64,000 nucleotides of DNA, taken from contig NW_023503670.1 of the NCBI RefSeq assembly GCF_014529535.1, forward strand, positions 620,001 through 684,000. The letters are read 5' to 3'. Below are positions 1 to 10,996 of this stretch, piece by piece (the stretch's first letter is position 1; every line of letters starts with the position of its first letter). The DNA comes from Bradysia coprophila. Lineage: Eukaryota > Arthropoda > Insecta > Diptera > Sciaridae. Made by a program: the position numbers and the translations under genes. The notes under the pieces were generated by a model, which searched no databases, was not told where the DNA came from, and saw nothing but the letters and a program-made list of their open reading frames with translations.

Positions 1-717
1 TGAAGTAAAGGTGAGCTAATGAAGAATCGTCTACTACTATCCTCTTTTTCAGGAATTCTCCGTTTCTTCAAAAAGTTATCGTTTCTCGTGTCGTCGATTT
101 TTCAGTGCAATTCAAGGTACACGAACGACTTGGTTCTATTAGTTGACAATTCTTTTTCGGAGTAATTTCAACTTGAGTCTCGATCTTAACTTAAGATCCT
201 TCATCCTTAGAGCTTCCAAATCACTTTTAAGGTGAAATAAGCGAATCACGGTCGTGAAATTGAATATTCAAGAGATGCACTTGAAACACATAAAGGGAAT
301 GCTGCAATTAACGTCTATGTTGCGTTGCCCTTGGCATGAAAAGATTCGTTATTGCCTGTCAATCATTGGCGAACCCATTATATATCAAAAATAAGTACCA
401 CACGCAGTGTGCCTGGAATAAAACGTTATTTTTTTATTGCTCAATATCAGCTCCATATATTTTCATTATTCATAGAGATTCATAGAGATCACAAATACAC
501 AGCGAAATAATCGACAATCGACACACTCAATTCTTTTGATAGATTTGAAGTCAACGATTGAGTATTATTTTAATGGCCAATTTAATTGCCACAAATACTT
601 ATTTAAACGAACAAAATACAAAATAAATACAGAAAAATTGGCTAACAACGAACCATCATTACACAAAAGAGAGCTACATATACACAAAACACTACATTAT
701 ACGGAAATTGGATCTAT
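1..717. other. 3' flank of CLPTM1-A
   Basis: No gene is visible. The part next to the CLPTM1-A stop is probably 3' UTR: it still aligns loosely with the flank of the second copy (about 20430-20683). A minus-strand AATAAA lies at 433-438, about 280 bases past the stop. Nothing is recognised further left. Confidence 0.5.
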
Positions 718-3137
718 CTAATCGGCTTTCTTGTCTTTATCGGATTTAACGGCTTCTTCTGCTGATGCTTCACGGCCGGCTTCTTCTGCTGATGCATCAC
801 GGTCAGCTTCTTCTTCTGATGCATCGCGACCGGCTGCTTCTGCTGATGCATCACGATCAGCTTCCTCTGCTGATGCATCACGATCGGCTTCTTCAGCTGA
901 TGCATCACGATCGACTTCTTCTGCTGATGTATCACGATCGGCTGGTGGCGGTAGGATTGCCACTGTTTTGGTAGCCTCGTCTTCCATCTCCTTGGAGAAA
1001 CCAAATTCGTTGACACGCTTGTGATCGACCTTGTAGATCCAGCGCTGGTACAAAAAGATGAAAAAGACGATGTCTGTAACAAAACGAATGAAAGGGAAAT
1101 CATCGACCCATTTCGCTTATTTAACAAAAAAAAAAATATTTACCATCTCGGAAGCAACCCAGACGATACAACGTGGGCATTTTGATGACAAATGCGAATA
1201 TGTCATCGATGAATGTGTTCAGAAATTTGTAGCTCATCATTCTCCATGGCAAATGTGCCACAGATTTCATTTTGTAGTTGATGAACAGCTGGGGTGTCAT
1301 CATTATGAATCCGAATGTCAACAGGAAACCGTACAACATATTCAAGACGAACGAATACCAGCCTTTGTGCTCATTGAAATAAACCGAGTAAACGCCATAC
1401 CCAATCAGTAGCGGAAAACATAACCAGCCAAGATATTTAAAGGCCAGATTGTCATACACTTTCGTACTGGAGTCTACGTACGAACCTTTGTCTGTGAATG
1501 AGATACGTGGCAAGATACCGAACAGACGATCCTCTTTATTCAGTTTAACGTCGACGACTTTTTGAATTTTCCAAACTTCGATGCCCAAGCCAATGAAACA
1601 GCTCACACGAATCATGTAATTAGTTTCACTGTCCAACACATACAACAGCACGATCAACGATTGAAAAACGCCGAAAAATACCGAACGCACTGACAGTCCT
1701 TCCAGAGATTTGCGATTGTTCCAGAATTGGATGTCATTTTTGAATGCCAGCAACTCGAAAACACTATGCAGAATGGATATCATGATCGTCATGCCGAGCA
1801 GGTACGGATTTGTTTCCAGCAGTGTCTCTTTGATAGAATCTTGATCTTCTTCTGGTTCTTCGCCAGTACTGAACGTATCGCCTAGAATATTTCCTGCCCA
1901 TTTACCCTTCATTGCTTGCGCCGCATACAGTTGCCACTTGAACATTGACAACGGCTGGAATGTCACATACAGACTCAGGGTTTTGACGGTGGAATTAATT
2001 GGCTGATAATCGCGCAACATATTCCAGTAATCGTTGGCAAACAGAATGGGATAGTATGTCTTTCCACTCGCATCGAACGTGACATACTCGTCGAGTGGTT
2101 GTGGCACCGATCCTCGCACCCAATTCGTTTCATCCGTGACCAAATTTAGCGTTAAGTTCGGATGCCAGTGAGATGTTATCTCGTTGGACATGATCTGTGA
2201 CTTACGAATCTCCTCCTCTGTTCTGCTTGTTTCTCCGGTCAACAAATTGTGTGTCTTCGTGAACCGAATCTTTTTGAATTTGTTCAATTGCCGTCGAATG
2301 TAACCCATCTTCTTTCCAGCAAATGAGCTGCCCGTTTTCGGGTCTGGACTCATGCCGAATTTCGTTACGTACGCGTGCATGTACACGGTGCCGTTGTTTT
2401 GCAGCTTTGGTGATGCACGGATTTTGCACTCATGTGTGTAGGATCCATCACCGTTGCTGCCACTCCACCAATCGCCGAAAACTGAAGAAAAACATTTCGT
2501 TTACGTGAAGAAAAAAACAACGACGACGATGCTATTTACCTAAATGCTCCTGGAACCAGCACAAGCTTTGCGGATCATCAAAGTTCACGACGTCAAAGTC
2601 TTCCGATATGTAAACGTGCAAATCGAATATTGTGCCATTGTCGAAAAGATTCCATGCTGGTGTTCGTGGATCCAACGAAACAGCGCTACCGTCTTTGGTA
2701 TTTGGAACTGGTGTGGTAGCTGGTCGACGGAAAAACGCTGATATGGCGAAGACGACTACTATTCGAATGACAACCGATTTGATAATCGCAAAGATTGATT
2801 CCCCCTCCGTTGGCTTCTGATTCGGCTGTGGATTTTGAGTTGCCACTTCCTAGAGACGACGACGAAAAAAAAAAACTTAACTCTTCGATAAAGTCGTTTT
2901 TGAAATGAAAGACTTCAAGGAATTCACTCGGCCGTAACTAAGAAAAAATCATTGTGATATTGCTAACTGATGTGGGTCAAGGCTCTTCAGACCACTTTAA
3001 AAGTTCTTGTCGAACATATCAGGTGACTTTGAATTTTAAGGATGAAAATTGAAAATACTTCTTACACCATTTGCAGCTTGAGACGGTACCAAACTAGATG
3101 ATTCACTATAAACGGTTTCATTTTGGCCGGTACTCAT
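718..3137 (-). CDS. CLPTM1: CLPTM1-like transmembrane protein, copy A
   Basis: Four exons on the minus strand: 3137-3066, 2849-2540, 2481-1144 and 1073-718. They splice to 691 codons plus TAG. The family (cleft lip and palate transmembrane protein 1) comprises multi-pass membrane proteins of ER and plasma membrane, tied to receptor trafficking and, for CLPTM1L, lipid scrambling. Family hallmarks seen are a luminal segment with WNLFDNGT and WWSG, then several hydrophobic helices, and a conserved end with YQRWIYKVD and RVNEFG. The start was set at 3137 because exon 1 gives MSTGQNETV, parallel to MSDRQNETV in copy B; the in-frame GTG at 2846 is internal to exon 2. Oddities: the tail carries seven 9-residue units of type DRDASAEEA where copy B has one, and most of exons 2-4 is almost identical to copy B while the N-terminus is not. 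Length is close to the usual 650-670 residues plus the repeat. Confidence 0.93.
780..960 (-). repeat. 27-bp coding minisatellite in CLPTM1-A tail
   Basis: About seven 27-bp units encode DRDASAEEA-like nonapeptides. Copy B has one unit at the same place (about 20730-20750). The protein length difference (691 against 637) equals exactly six units, so the array stays in frame. Confidence 0.9.
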
Positions 3138-5060
3138 TTTTAATGTTTTTATGTCGTCACTCTGATGTTTTCTTCATACAAATCTCTTTTCGCATAGTTT
3201 GAAGATAGTAAGGAAAATTCAAAATAAAATAGTTTTTGATCACTGACAACAAAACTGTTAATTCTTTCATTCACTTTCTATCTTTTCTATTTCAAAGCTT
3301 ATCCTTTGAACTCGACTTTATTTTAACTTCTGCATTAAATAAAAGTGTTTACAAAGAATATGCGAATGGAGTTTGCAGTTTTTTTTTTCGACATTGATAT
3401 GGTAGCGTTCACATTCTTGGCAAAGGTCAATCAGCTGATCTCAGACGCGGTAAATTTAAATTTCTTTTTTTACATCTGGAATGTATGGATTGAATGATTC
3501 GATTCAATGTCGACCACTCGCTTTAATTTCTAAAAAAAATGTATTTCTAATTTCAACTCTTCCATAATTTATTGATTAGTCAATTCAATTGTTTGGTTTT
3601 GCGATTATTTCTTTCTTGACGAAACGGTTGAAATTCAGGCGCGGTTAGTGCATCAGGAAAGTCTAAATCATTATTTATAATCACTGAACGTCTGTCTCTC
3701 ATGAGTTTATAATGATTTAGACTTTCATAATGAACCAAGCCTGAATTTCAACCATCTTGTCAAGAAAGAGCTTGAAGAACAATAGTAAATTACGTCCTTG
3801 TTTGGATTTTTAATTTTGCCGAGCAGAGGTAGGTTTGATGAATTATTGTGAAGTCGCCATGACTCCTACCATAGCTACATATAGCTCAAATCAAAGAGGA
3901 AAGTCCAAAGTTTTTTTTGAACACTTTAGTTTTCCGAATTTTCCATTTTCATGTGACTTTTCCGAGCTTTTCACCAATGTTAGAAAGAAAGTTGAGTTTC
4001 AAAATGAGATAACTCGTGAAATATAATTTTACAAGGAAACGATGTTGCGAGGATTTGTTCGCCATGAAATTCTCTACGGAAATATTTTTTTTCAAATTTT
4101 TTAGTGAGCGGACCTGCGCCACGGCACATGACTAACGTAGGGCCATGATCTGCAGTCCTACAGATTTTTTGTTTTTTATTTTTTAGTGTGCACGGACCTG
4201 CGACACGACACTTCACTGACGTAGGACCATGATACATTAACTCATACAATGAAAATAAGTCATCTATCTTCTTAACAAAAGAAACATACTGTGATCTCAT
4301 CAGCCTCCGAATATTTTCTGTGTAAATGCTAGAAGTAGTGCTATGCCATTTTTGTTGAATTAACTTCCAAAAGGATTGTTTTCGTCGTTTTACGATTCAG
4401 TTTAAATTAAAAACATGTTAAAAATCGTCTTCAGAATTAATAATTATCATTTTATCGTTATCACATATATTTTAATCAGTTAACAAAGCTTTCCTAAATT
4501 TTCTGCTCCAGTGTTTTGTACTGACATTGATATGATGCTGAGGTTGTTCGGGTCAGACTGATTTAACGCAGTAAATTTTTTAGTATTTATTTAATTTAAT
4601 TTTAGTTTCAACCACGAAAAGTTCACTTATGTACATCCCTGCACACTCAAAGAAAATTCGTTGGTTCTGAATGAAAAAAACCTGGAAAATAAAATGCATT
4701 TATTTCGCTCATTACTTTAATAGTTACATAAAACTTTCTAATTTTTTCTTGTGTAGAAGTGGCCAAAATAACATCTACATGGTAAAGTGGAGTAAATAAA
4801 AAGCCAGCAATTCTACTACACACACATGTATGTAGAACTCTGAGTGATTGACTGGTTTGGTCAGAGAGCTGACGTTTGAGACACGGAATTTTGAAAACCG
4901 ACACATTTTCTGTTTCTGTGTGTTACTTGAGTTTCTGAGTTTCTCCATATAAAAATGCATGCAAAATTCACAAAAAAAACAGTAAACCACGAAACAGAAA
5001 ATGTGTCGGTTTTCAAAATTCCGTGAGTGTAATACTAAAAACATCACATACACCAACGCT
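3138..5060. other. Intergenic, CLPTM1-A upstream / P-A downstream
   Basis: No gene seen. It should hold the CLPTM1-A promoter near 3140-3400. A small hairpin element is at 3611-3768, and two imperfect direct repeats of about 95 bp lie around 4105-4235. From about 4232 the sequence belongs to the segmental duplication shared with 12992 onward. A minus-strand AATAAA near 4694 is matched near 16143 in the second copy and may end the P-gene transcripts. Confidence 0.5.
3611..3768. mobile_element. Small hairpin MITE
   Basis: Ends CTTTCTTGAC and GTCAAGAAAG are inverted. The match continues inward through the GAAATTCAGGC region and again around AAGTCTAAATCATTA, so the element folds almost fully on itself. 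It has no coding capacity. Confidence 0.65.
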
Positions 5061-7556
5061 CTAGAACTTTAATTGCAATGAACTCTTCAATACTGCCATT
5101 CCGAAAAATATTACGAAACACAACGAGCATCCGGTTGATACTGATGCTCTAGTTGAAGAACTTGAGGAGGAAACAATCGCCATCTGCTGACTATGTGCCA
5201 AATACACAGTCGAATTTCGATCTTCATTTTTATTCTGATGCAAGTCAGTCATATCACGTGGATCCGCGAATTTTTCTGGTGTAATTTGCTTCGCTTGTGG
5301 CATCGGTGGTGGCGATGGAGGCGGTGGTAATGTTATGCCATCAAAGTATTCCTTGGATATAGTTCGGTTTAAGCACGGGTATCGCCACTCTTGAGGACAT
5401 TGGGAAATCTCTGAACAGTTCATGGCACAGTCCAGATTGGTAATTTTCTCGTTTATAGCTAGCGCTGGTGGTGGTGGAGTAACCAAAGCATTTGCGGGGT
5501 CTGCTGAATTGTTATTTGCAAGAGGAATGCCAGCCTGACCAGACATTGCTGCAAGCGATGTTTGATCTACGTTCGCTTCTGGCATCGGTGGCGGTGGTGG
5601 TAATGTTATACTATCATAGTATTTCTTGGATATAGTTCGGTTTAAGCAAGACGGGTGCAGCCACTCTTGAGGACATTGAGAAATCTCTGAGCAGTTCAAA
5701 ATTTTCATGGCATAGACACAGTCCAGATCGGTAATGATGTCGTTTGGAGCCAGCATTGGTGGTAGTGGAGTAACCAAAGCATTTGTGGGGTCTGCTGAAT
5801 TGTTATTTGCAAGAGGAATGCTAGCCTGATTAGGCATTGGTGCAAGATTAGATGGTGTTGCTTGAGCTTGCGCAGGAGATTGTATTGGGGCCTGTGCAGA
5901 ATTTGGATTGGATCTCGGAGCTTGATTGTTGTAGTAATGATTGTGAACAGTCGAACCACCACCATATCTTCTATAATATGAACGATGTGGTCGAATAGCA
6001 TTGTAGAAACGAAGTCTAACATTTTCAGCTAGTAACGAATTTGTCAGACTGCTACCCGAACCGGAGCGTTCATTGTTACCAGATACTATGCCGACAGGAT
6101 AGCCACTAGCAAAATAACCATTCGGAGCTGCTGGACTATAACCCGAATAGCCGGTATATGTGCCACCACCATAATTCATTCCAGAATAATGTCCACCTTG
6201 ATTGGGATAGTGTCCACCTTGATAAGCACCGCCAGGATATCCAGACTGCTGTTGTCCCGTGTTCTTTGGATAATTTATTTCTGGATATTGACCCTGCACA
6301 TTCGACAGTACCGGATAGCCAGCCGACTTTTGTGCTGTATTTCTTGGATAATTTAAGCCTTGATTTTGATTCGGACTGTTGTTAGATTGAATGGTCTGAT
6401 GTCCAGGCGGCCTGTTTTTCGAATACGGTGGTGCATTTTGCAAACTAGGATTCGACAAATCCTTAGTGTGGGTATTTGAATATGGTGGCGGCGCACCTGG
6501 ATTATTGTTAACGCCTTGCACATTCCATCCGATATGTTTTGTCTCTTCGTATCGCGGTGCACTCGGTATGGGCTTCTTTTGCGTTGCAGATGAACTGACC
6601 TTGGACGATGATGAACTCGATCCACCGCCAGTATTTGACTGTACTAGATTGCCAGCCGACTGTTGTGCTGTATTTCTTGGATAATTTAAGCCTTGATTCG
6701 GATTGTTGTTCGATTGAATGGTCTGATGTCCAGGCGGACTGTTTTTCGAATGCGGTGGTGCATTTTGCAAACTAGGATTCGACAGAACCTTAGTATGAGT
6801 ATTTGTATATGGTGGCGGTGCACCTGGATTATTGTTAACGCCTTGCACATTCCATCCGATAGGTTTTGTCTCTTCGTATAGCGGTGCACTCGGTACGGGC
6901 TTCTTTTGCGTTGCAGATGAACTGAATTTGGACGATGATGAACTCGATCCACCGCCAGTATTCGAGTGTTCTCGATTGCCAGCCGACTGTTGTGCTGTAT
7001 TTCTTGGATAACTTAAGCCTTGATTCGGATTGTTGTTCGATTGAATGGTCTGATGTCCAGGCGGACTGTTTTTCGAATGCGGTGGTGTATTTTGCAAACT
7101 AGGATTCGACTGACCCTTAGTGTGGGTATTTGAATGTGGTGGCGGCGCACCTGGATTATTGTTACCGCCTTGCACCTTCCATCCGATATGTTTCTTCTCT
7201 TCGTATCGCGGTGCACTCGGTACGGGCTTCTTTTTCGTTGCAGATGAACTGATCTTGGAAGATGATGAACTGACCTTTGAAAATGATGGACTGACCTTGG
7301 ACGATGATGAACTGACCTTGGACGATGATGAACTGACCTTGGACGATGATGAACGCGATCGGCCAGTTAATGTTGACAACCAACTGCCACGATTTCCACT
7401 TTTACCCGTTGATGTTCTACGTCCCGATGTCGATCCACGACCAGACGATGACTTCCTAGAACCACTCCTGCTTCTTGATGCGTCACAGTTTTGCATAATT
7501 AAAAGGACAATTATGGAAATCGTACACACGATCAACAGTTTTTGTTTCACTATCAT
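5061..7556 (-). CDS. Secreted repeat-rich, probably GPI-anchored protein, copy A (P-A)
   Basis: An 831-codon open frame without introns; family not recognised. Visible features in order: signal peptide (residues 1-26, ending CDA); Arg/Ser/Gly-rich basic stretch; 7-residue SSSSSKV repeats; three tandem repeats of 109 residues with PVPSAPRYEE, GWNVQG, NNNPGAPPP and NPSLQNAPP; a Gly/Tyr-rich zone with YPNQGG; a mildly hydrophobic stretch before RPHRSY; Pro-rich linkers; two copies of a four-cysteine module (LDC, NCSEISQCPQEW, SCLNRT) with N-glycosylation sequons; and a hydrophobic C-terminus starting GCSLCFVIFF like a GPI-attachment signal. The second cysteine module is degenerate: VYAMKIL is shortened to AM and the SC before LNRT is altered. 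P-B (16425-18035) is the close paralogue. The role is unknown; an extracellular matrix or cell-surface protein is an inference. Confidence 0.85.
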   Translation of the reverse strand: MIVKQKLLIVCTISIIVLLIMQNCDASRSRSGSRKSSSGRGSTSGRRTSTGKSGNRGSWLSTLTGRSRSSSSKVSSSSSKVSSSSSKVSPSFSKVSSSSSKISSSATKKKPVPSAPRYEEKKHIGWKVQGGNNNPGAPPPHSNTHTKGQSNPSLQNTPPHSKNSPPGHQTIQSNNNPNQGLSYPRNTAQQSAGNREHSNTGGGSSSSSSKFSSSATQKKPVPSAPLYEETKPIGWNVQGVNNNPGAPPPYTNTHTKVLSNPSLQNAPPHSKNSPPGHQTIQSNNNPNQGLNYPRNTAQQSAGNLVQSNTGGGSSSSSSKVSSSATQKKPIPSAPRYEETKHIGWNVQGVNNNPGAPPPYSNTHTKDLSNPSLQNAPPYSKNRPPGHQTIQSNNSPNQNQGLNYPRNTAQKSAGYPVLSNVQGQYPEINYPKNTGQQQSGYPGGAYQGGHYPNQGGHYSGMNYGGGTYTGYSGYSPAAPNGYFASGYPVGIVSGNNERSGSGSSLTNSLLAENVRLRFYNAIRPHRSYYRRYGGGSTVHNHYYNNQAPRSNPNSAQAPIQSPAQAQATPSNLAPMPNQASIPLANNNSADPTNALVTPLPPMLAPNDIITDLDCVYAMKILNCSEISQCPQEWLHPSCLNRTISKKYYDSITLPPPPPMPEANVDQTSLAAMSGQAGIPLANNNSADPANALVTPPPPALAINEKITNLDCAMNCSEISQCPQEWRYPCLNRTISKEYFDGITLPPPPSPPPMPQAKQITPEKFADPRDMTDLHQNKNEDRNSTVYLAHSQQMAIVSSSSSSTRASVSTGCSLCFVIFFGMAVLKSSLQLKF
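6285..7262 (-). repeat. Three 327-bp in-frame tandem repeats in P-A
   Basis: The anchor GTCCAGGCGG recurs at 6401, 6728 and 7055, a period of exactly 327 bp (109 codons). P-B has a single unit (anchor about 17610). The copies differ at scattered sites, so the array is not brand new. Confidence 0.9.
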
Positions 7557-7990
7557 TTTGTTTGTCGTTCGTCGTACAGATTATATAGATGAATGTCACG
7601 AATAGACGAATGTCTTCCTTAAATTGAAAAATTTTTCAACAAAATTACTGGTTCGTCTTTTATTTTTCACTTGATGTCAGCTCGATCAAGAACTAAACTT
7701 AATTATTGTCAATTGGAGAATAACTTGGAGTTTGCGTCGATCGAGGCCTCGCCCGTATAACAGAGATCAGCGAATGTTATTTTTAGTACACATGCGGAGA
7801 AAATAGTATATTTGGTTACGAGTGATGAAAATTCAACTTTCATCACGAGTCACAAACGACGATTTTTGAGCTTGAAAACTGAAATGAGACGAAACCACAA
7901 CAAGATTAACAAAGAAATCACTCTACAGCCAATTCAACAGCAAAGCATGCACACTTGATCGCGGCCGAAAAAAATATATATGAAATTCCA

Positions 7991-8204
7991 TAGACCTTTT
8001 AAGTTCGAAAGAAGACTAGATGGTCTGGAGGGATGAATTGACAGGCGACAGCTGTAATCGGTTCGCTTTTGATCACTTTCGTTCACTTTTCACTTTTTAT
8101 TCAACTAAAGTGAACGAAAGTAATCAAAAGTGAACCGATTACACCTGTCAGCTGTCAATTCATCCCTCCAGACCATCTAGTCTTTTTCGAACTTGAAAGG
8201 TCTA
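7991..8204. mobile_element. Fold-back MITE, TA flanked
   Basis: Two arms of about 98 bp form an inverted repeat: TAGACCTTTTAAGTTCGAAA on the left and its complement ending GAAAGGTCTA on the right, with about 15 bp between. Both ends begin or end in TA, consistent with a TA target. There is no coding capacity. It is absent from the paralogous flank of P-B. Confidence 0.8.
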
Positions 8205-8381
8205 TTATCGGCCAGAGAGAGCGTACTAGAATAGTATATTATGTTAAAAAGATGCGTTTTTGACTCAGGTGGTCAAAAACAAGCACCTTTTAGTTCCGTG
8301 TGACATATACTATTTTGCATTCAGGCTGACCAAAAAGTCGAACAAACCTGAACAACAAACTTGAATTGAACATATTGTTTA

Positions 8382-8499
8382 CTACAGTGAATGTCTCACT
8401 GTCAAATTTTTCTTAGAATTTTATTGTGTCATTGCAAATTCACAATGACATTCTCTGAAAAAAATGACACTGAGACATTTGAGATGTCGTTCACTGTAG
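8382..8499. mobile_element. Short MITE with CTACAGTGAA ends
   Basis: Inverted ends CTACAGTGAATGTCTCACTG and a right end reading CACTGAGACATTTGAGATGT then CGTTCACTGTAG. About 118 bp, no coding capacity. Confidence 0.6.
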
Positions 8500-9576
8500 G
8501 TTACACACTGCGATCACTGTGCTATCACTCATATTTCGAAGTAAGAGATCAATCAAAGTAATCTAATCAATGTTTCGCATGTTAACTCAATTTTTCATAA
8601 TGAAATCCGAAATTGTTTCAACGTAATATGTATTACGTACAGAAATAAAATAAAATTTAGCAAATTCCTAAATGAAGTTAACATAACTGGAAAGGAAAGG
8701 AAATACGACGGATTTCTATACCGATAACTTGATTGAAAAATCGAAAATTTCTGAACTAAGTGTTGTAATGAAATTTGCATTGGTCATTACAGCACTGAAA
8801 ATTTCAAGGCAGTGTTGATATGGAATTTGTGTGAGTTATTACTGAAATAAAATGCAACTCCTTCGACTCAAGTTACAATATTTATTTGCTCCTATCTTAC
8901 ATCTACTGGATGCTATAACAGAATGAAACTTAAAACTAATTGTAACCTATATACATAACACTATACATAATAGTCATTCGCGCTCATATGTACGTTCAGA
9001 AAGTTACACAAAGTTAATGTCAGATGGCTCTCCTATCAGTTAGTTCTCGTTAGTATAACACTTATCTATTTGAATGTTCGCAACGGTTTCCGAACCAATT
9101 ACAACATTCGCTTTAGAAAATGCGAAGCAATGTAATCCATCAAGAAGAGTGATTGTTTACAATGAAAATTATGATTTTTTCTGCATTTGTCTATTTCAAT
9201 TCACGGTTGGCACATAGCATAATGTGATCGCTCCGCTTGTATGGAAAACTTGGGTCTAGTGCTGAAAAAATCAACATTATACAATACTTGTAACACAACA
9301 TACTATTCACGGCCGAAAATACGTCTCTTTGAGAAGTACTGAAAAATTGAATTTTTTGATCGAAGGTGCAGTGACGAAAAACGTCGAATTATGATTCTAA
9401 GGCACAAAAATGTTTTCTGATGCAGATAATTCAAGTCATTTTGTTACGACGGAATATTTTCAAAAAAAATTCTTGATAAAAGTCAGTTAAAAACATCATC
9501 CAAAATTAACTGAACCGAAAATATTGATTTGTTTGCAGTTGGCACGACACTCACTTAATCTCTGTTTTTGTATTAA

Positions 9577-10620
9577 GGTAAAGTATCGCGGTTCGACATG
9601 TCAAAATCGGTTCGTTTTCCGACACTTCGCGTGTTTAGTATATGAAAAAGTGAATCAAAATAAAATAATTTAGTGGAAAATCTAATTTTTCTAATTAATT
9701 TAAATATTTTTCGAAGTGAATCAGTAAAATCTAATCAGAATTGAATCTGTTTTCATATTTCAAATAGCCCGAAATGTTGACACGAAAAACAGTGACTTTT
9801 TCGGATGAACTTTCATGATTTTTGGCTGAAGATTGTTCAACAACTAATTAACATAATACCTTTAGAATTACATTAACTAGCATTTTTAATGTTTACTTTT
9901 ATGAATTCAATCTAAAACAAGTGTAGAAAGTGATTATTTATATGAAATTATGTGTTCGCGATTCGACACGGAAAATATCGCGGTTCGACACTGATTGTTG
10001 TGGCCCAACTTCTACGATCTCTTGAGAAAATAAGAGTCGATATTAGTCAAATTATTGATTTTGTACAGTTTAATCAAGGAAAATTTGGTTTGTGCATACA
10101 AAATTCATCGAAAAAAGATATTCTTTAAATTTTGCAAGGAAAGCTGGTTTTTGATGAAAATAAGCGATTTAAGAAAGTTTGAAGCCTATAAAACGCAATA
10201 CTAAATGTTTTTGAGTCCAAACTAGTGATAACTACCAATTTCGATTGGACGTTTCGAACCGCGATTTTTGCTATACTGCCGAACCGCGATCCGAAACGTC
10301 GAGGCCGAAATTCGATTAAAACCTTAATAGATCTTCAAGATACGGTACTTTCGGACATAGCCTTAAGTTTCGTTAAATGTTTCCTTCATTCATTCATTTG
10401 TATGAGATTTTTTTTAACGTGGATGGCATTTCAAACGGCTTTGAATATGATCTATAATTAACTGAAATTAACATTAAAATTTACATATTGGGCTAGTTTC
10501 GTAGAAAATTAATCGTCCCTATGATCCAAAATAATTTCCGCATATAGATCTTCCAAAAACCGGAAACAATCGAGTTGAAACTTAGCTTTGCAAAATTCTG
10601 TCGAACCGTGATTTTTTACC
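9577..10620. mobile_element. Non-autonomous DNA transposon in a TTAA site
   Basis: Imperfect terminal inverted repeats of about 22 bp begin GGTAAA and contain CGGTTCGACA. TTAA lies directly outside both ends (9573-9576, 10621-10624). The paralogous block near 18560-18600 has the same flanking sequence with a single TTAA, so it is the empty site. The motif CGGTTCGACA or its complement recurs inside (about 9970, 10255, 10280), perhaps transposase-binding sites. No transposase ORF is present. The TTAA target suggests the piggyBac or Kolobok superfamilies, but the tips do not settle which. Confidence 0.85.
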
Positions 10621-10760
10621 TTAATTAAAAGTCTTGTTTTGAACAAAAATTCCTGAGATTTTTTTTTTCTGTGTAATGAATATTATGTTTTTTCTGCACA
10701 TGTCACTGCATTTATATAACACTTGATTGGTTGGAACGGACCATTCAACAATATTTTTTA

Positions 10761-10996
10761 CATGCTACATGCGTCGAAAACCGTACTTTTCATGTTTCAA
10801 GCACTTCTTTGGACGCCCTTAGCATGTAAAATCCATTACATAACTCGGTATAAAAAGTGAAAAGTCTCGTTTTCGTGTGTTTATTTACCTCGGCTTCGGG
10901 ATAAAACGATGAAAAAAAGACTTTTCGTGTAAACTTTGTTGATCCGAGGCGTAGCCGATGTCATTAAACACACGAAAACGAGACTTTTCATGTGTC
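10761..10996. mobile_element. Small DNA element with ends CATGCTACATG / TTTCATGTGTC
   Basis: Present in block A and missing from block B (empty site near 18705-18715). It is probably flanked by TA. It holds an internal inverted repeat around CTCGTTTTCGTGTGTTT. The left-end sequence recurs in reverse at about 59257-59325, so it is a dispersed family. Confidence 0.65.

Noticed and set aside
714..1127. Other frames over the CLPTM1-A tail with His/Gln/Lys- or Ser/Ala-rich repeats (both strands)
   Set aside because: They are frame shadows of the 27-bp coding repeat; only the DRDASAEEA frame joins the CLPTM1 exons with proper splice sites.
3980..4300. 106-residue frame with repeated HGPT...CR..GP motif
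   Set aside because: It comes from a two-unit non-coding direct repeat and has no other support.
7575..7590. TATA-like TCTATATAATC upstream of P-A
   Set aside because: It is only about 27 bases from the ATG, which would put the transcription start on the start codon, and P-B has TCTACATAATC instead, so it is not conserved.
6158..7605. Long open frames opposite and offset to the P-A gene
   Set aside because: They follow from the repeat-rich, biased composition of P-A. None has a signal peptide or family likeness, and equivalents in P-B are not conserved in length.
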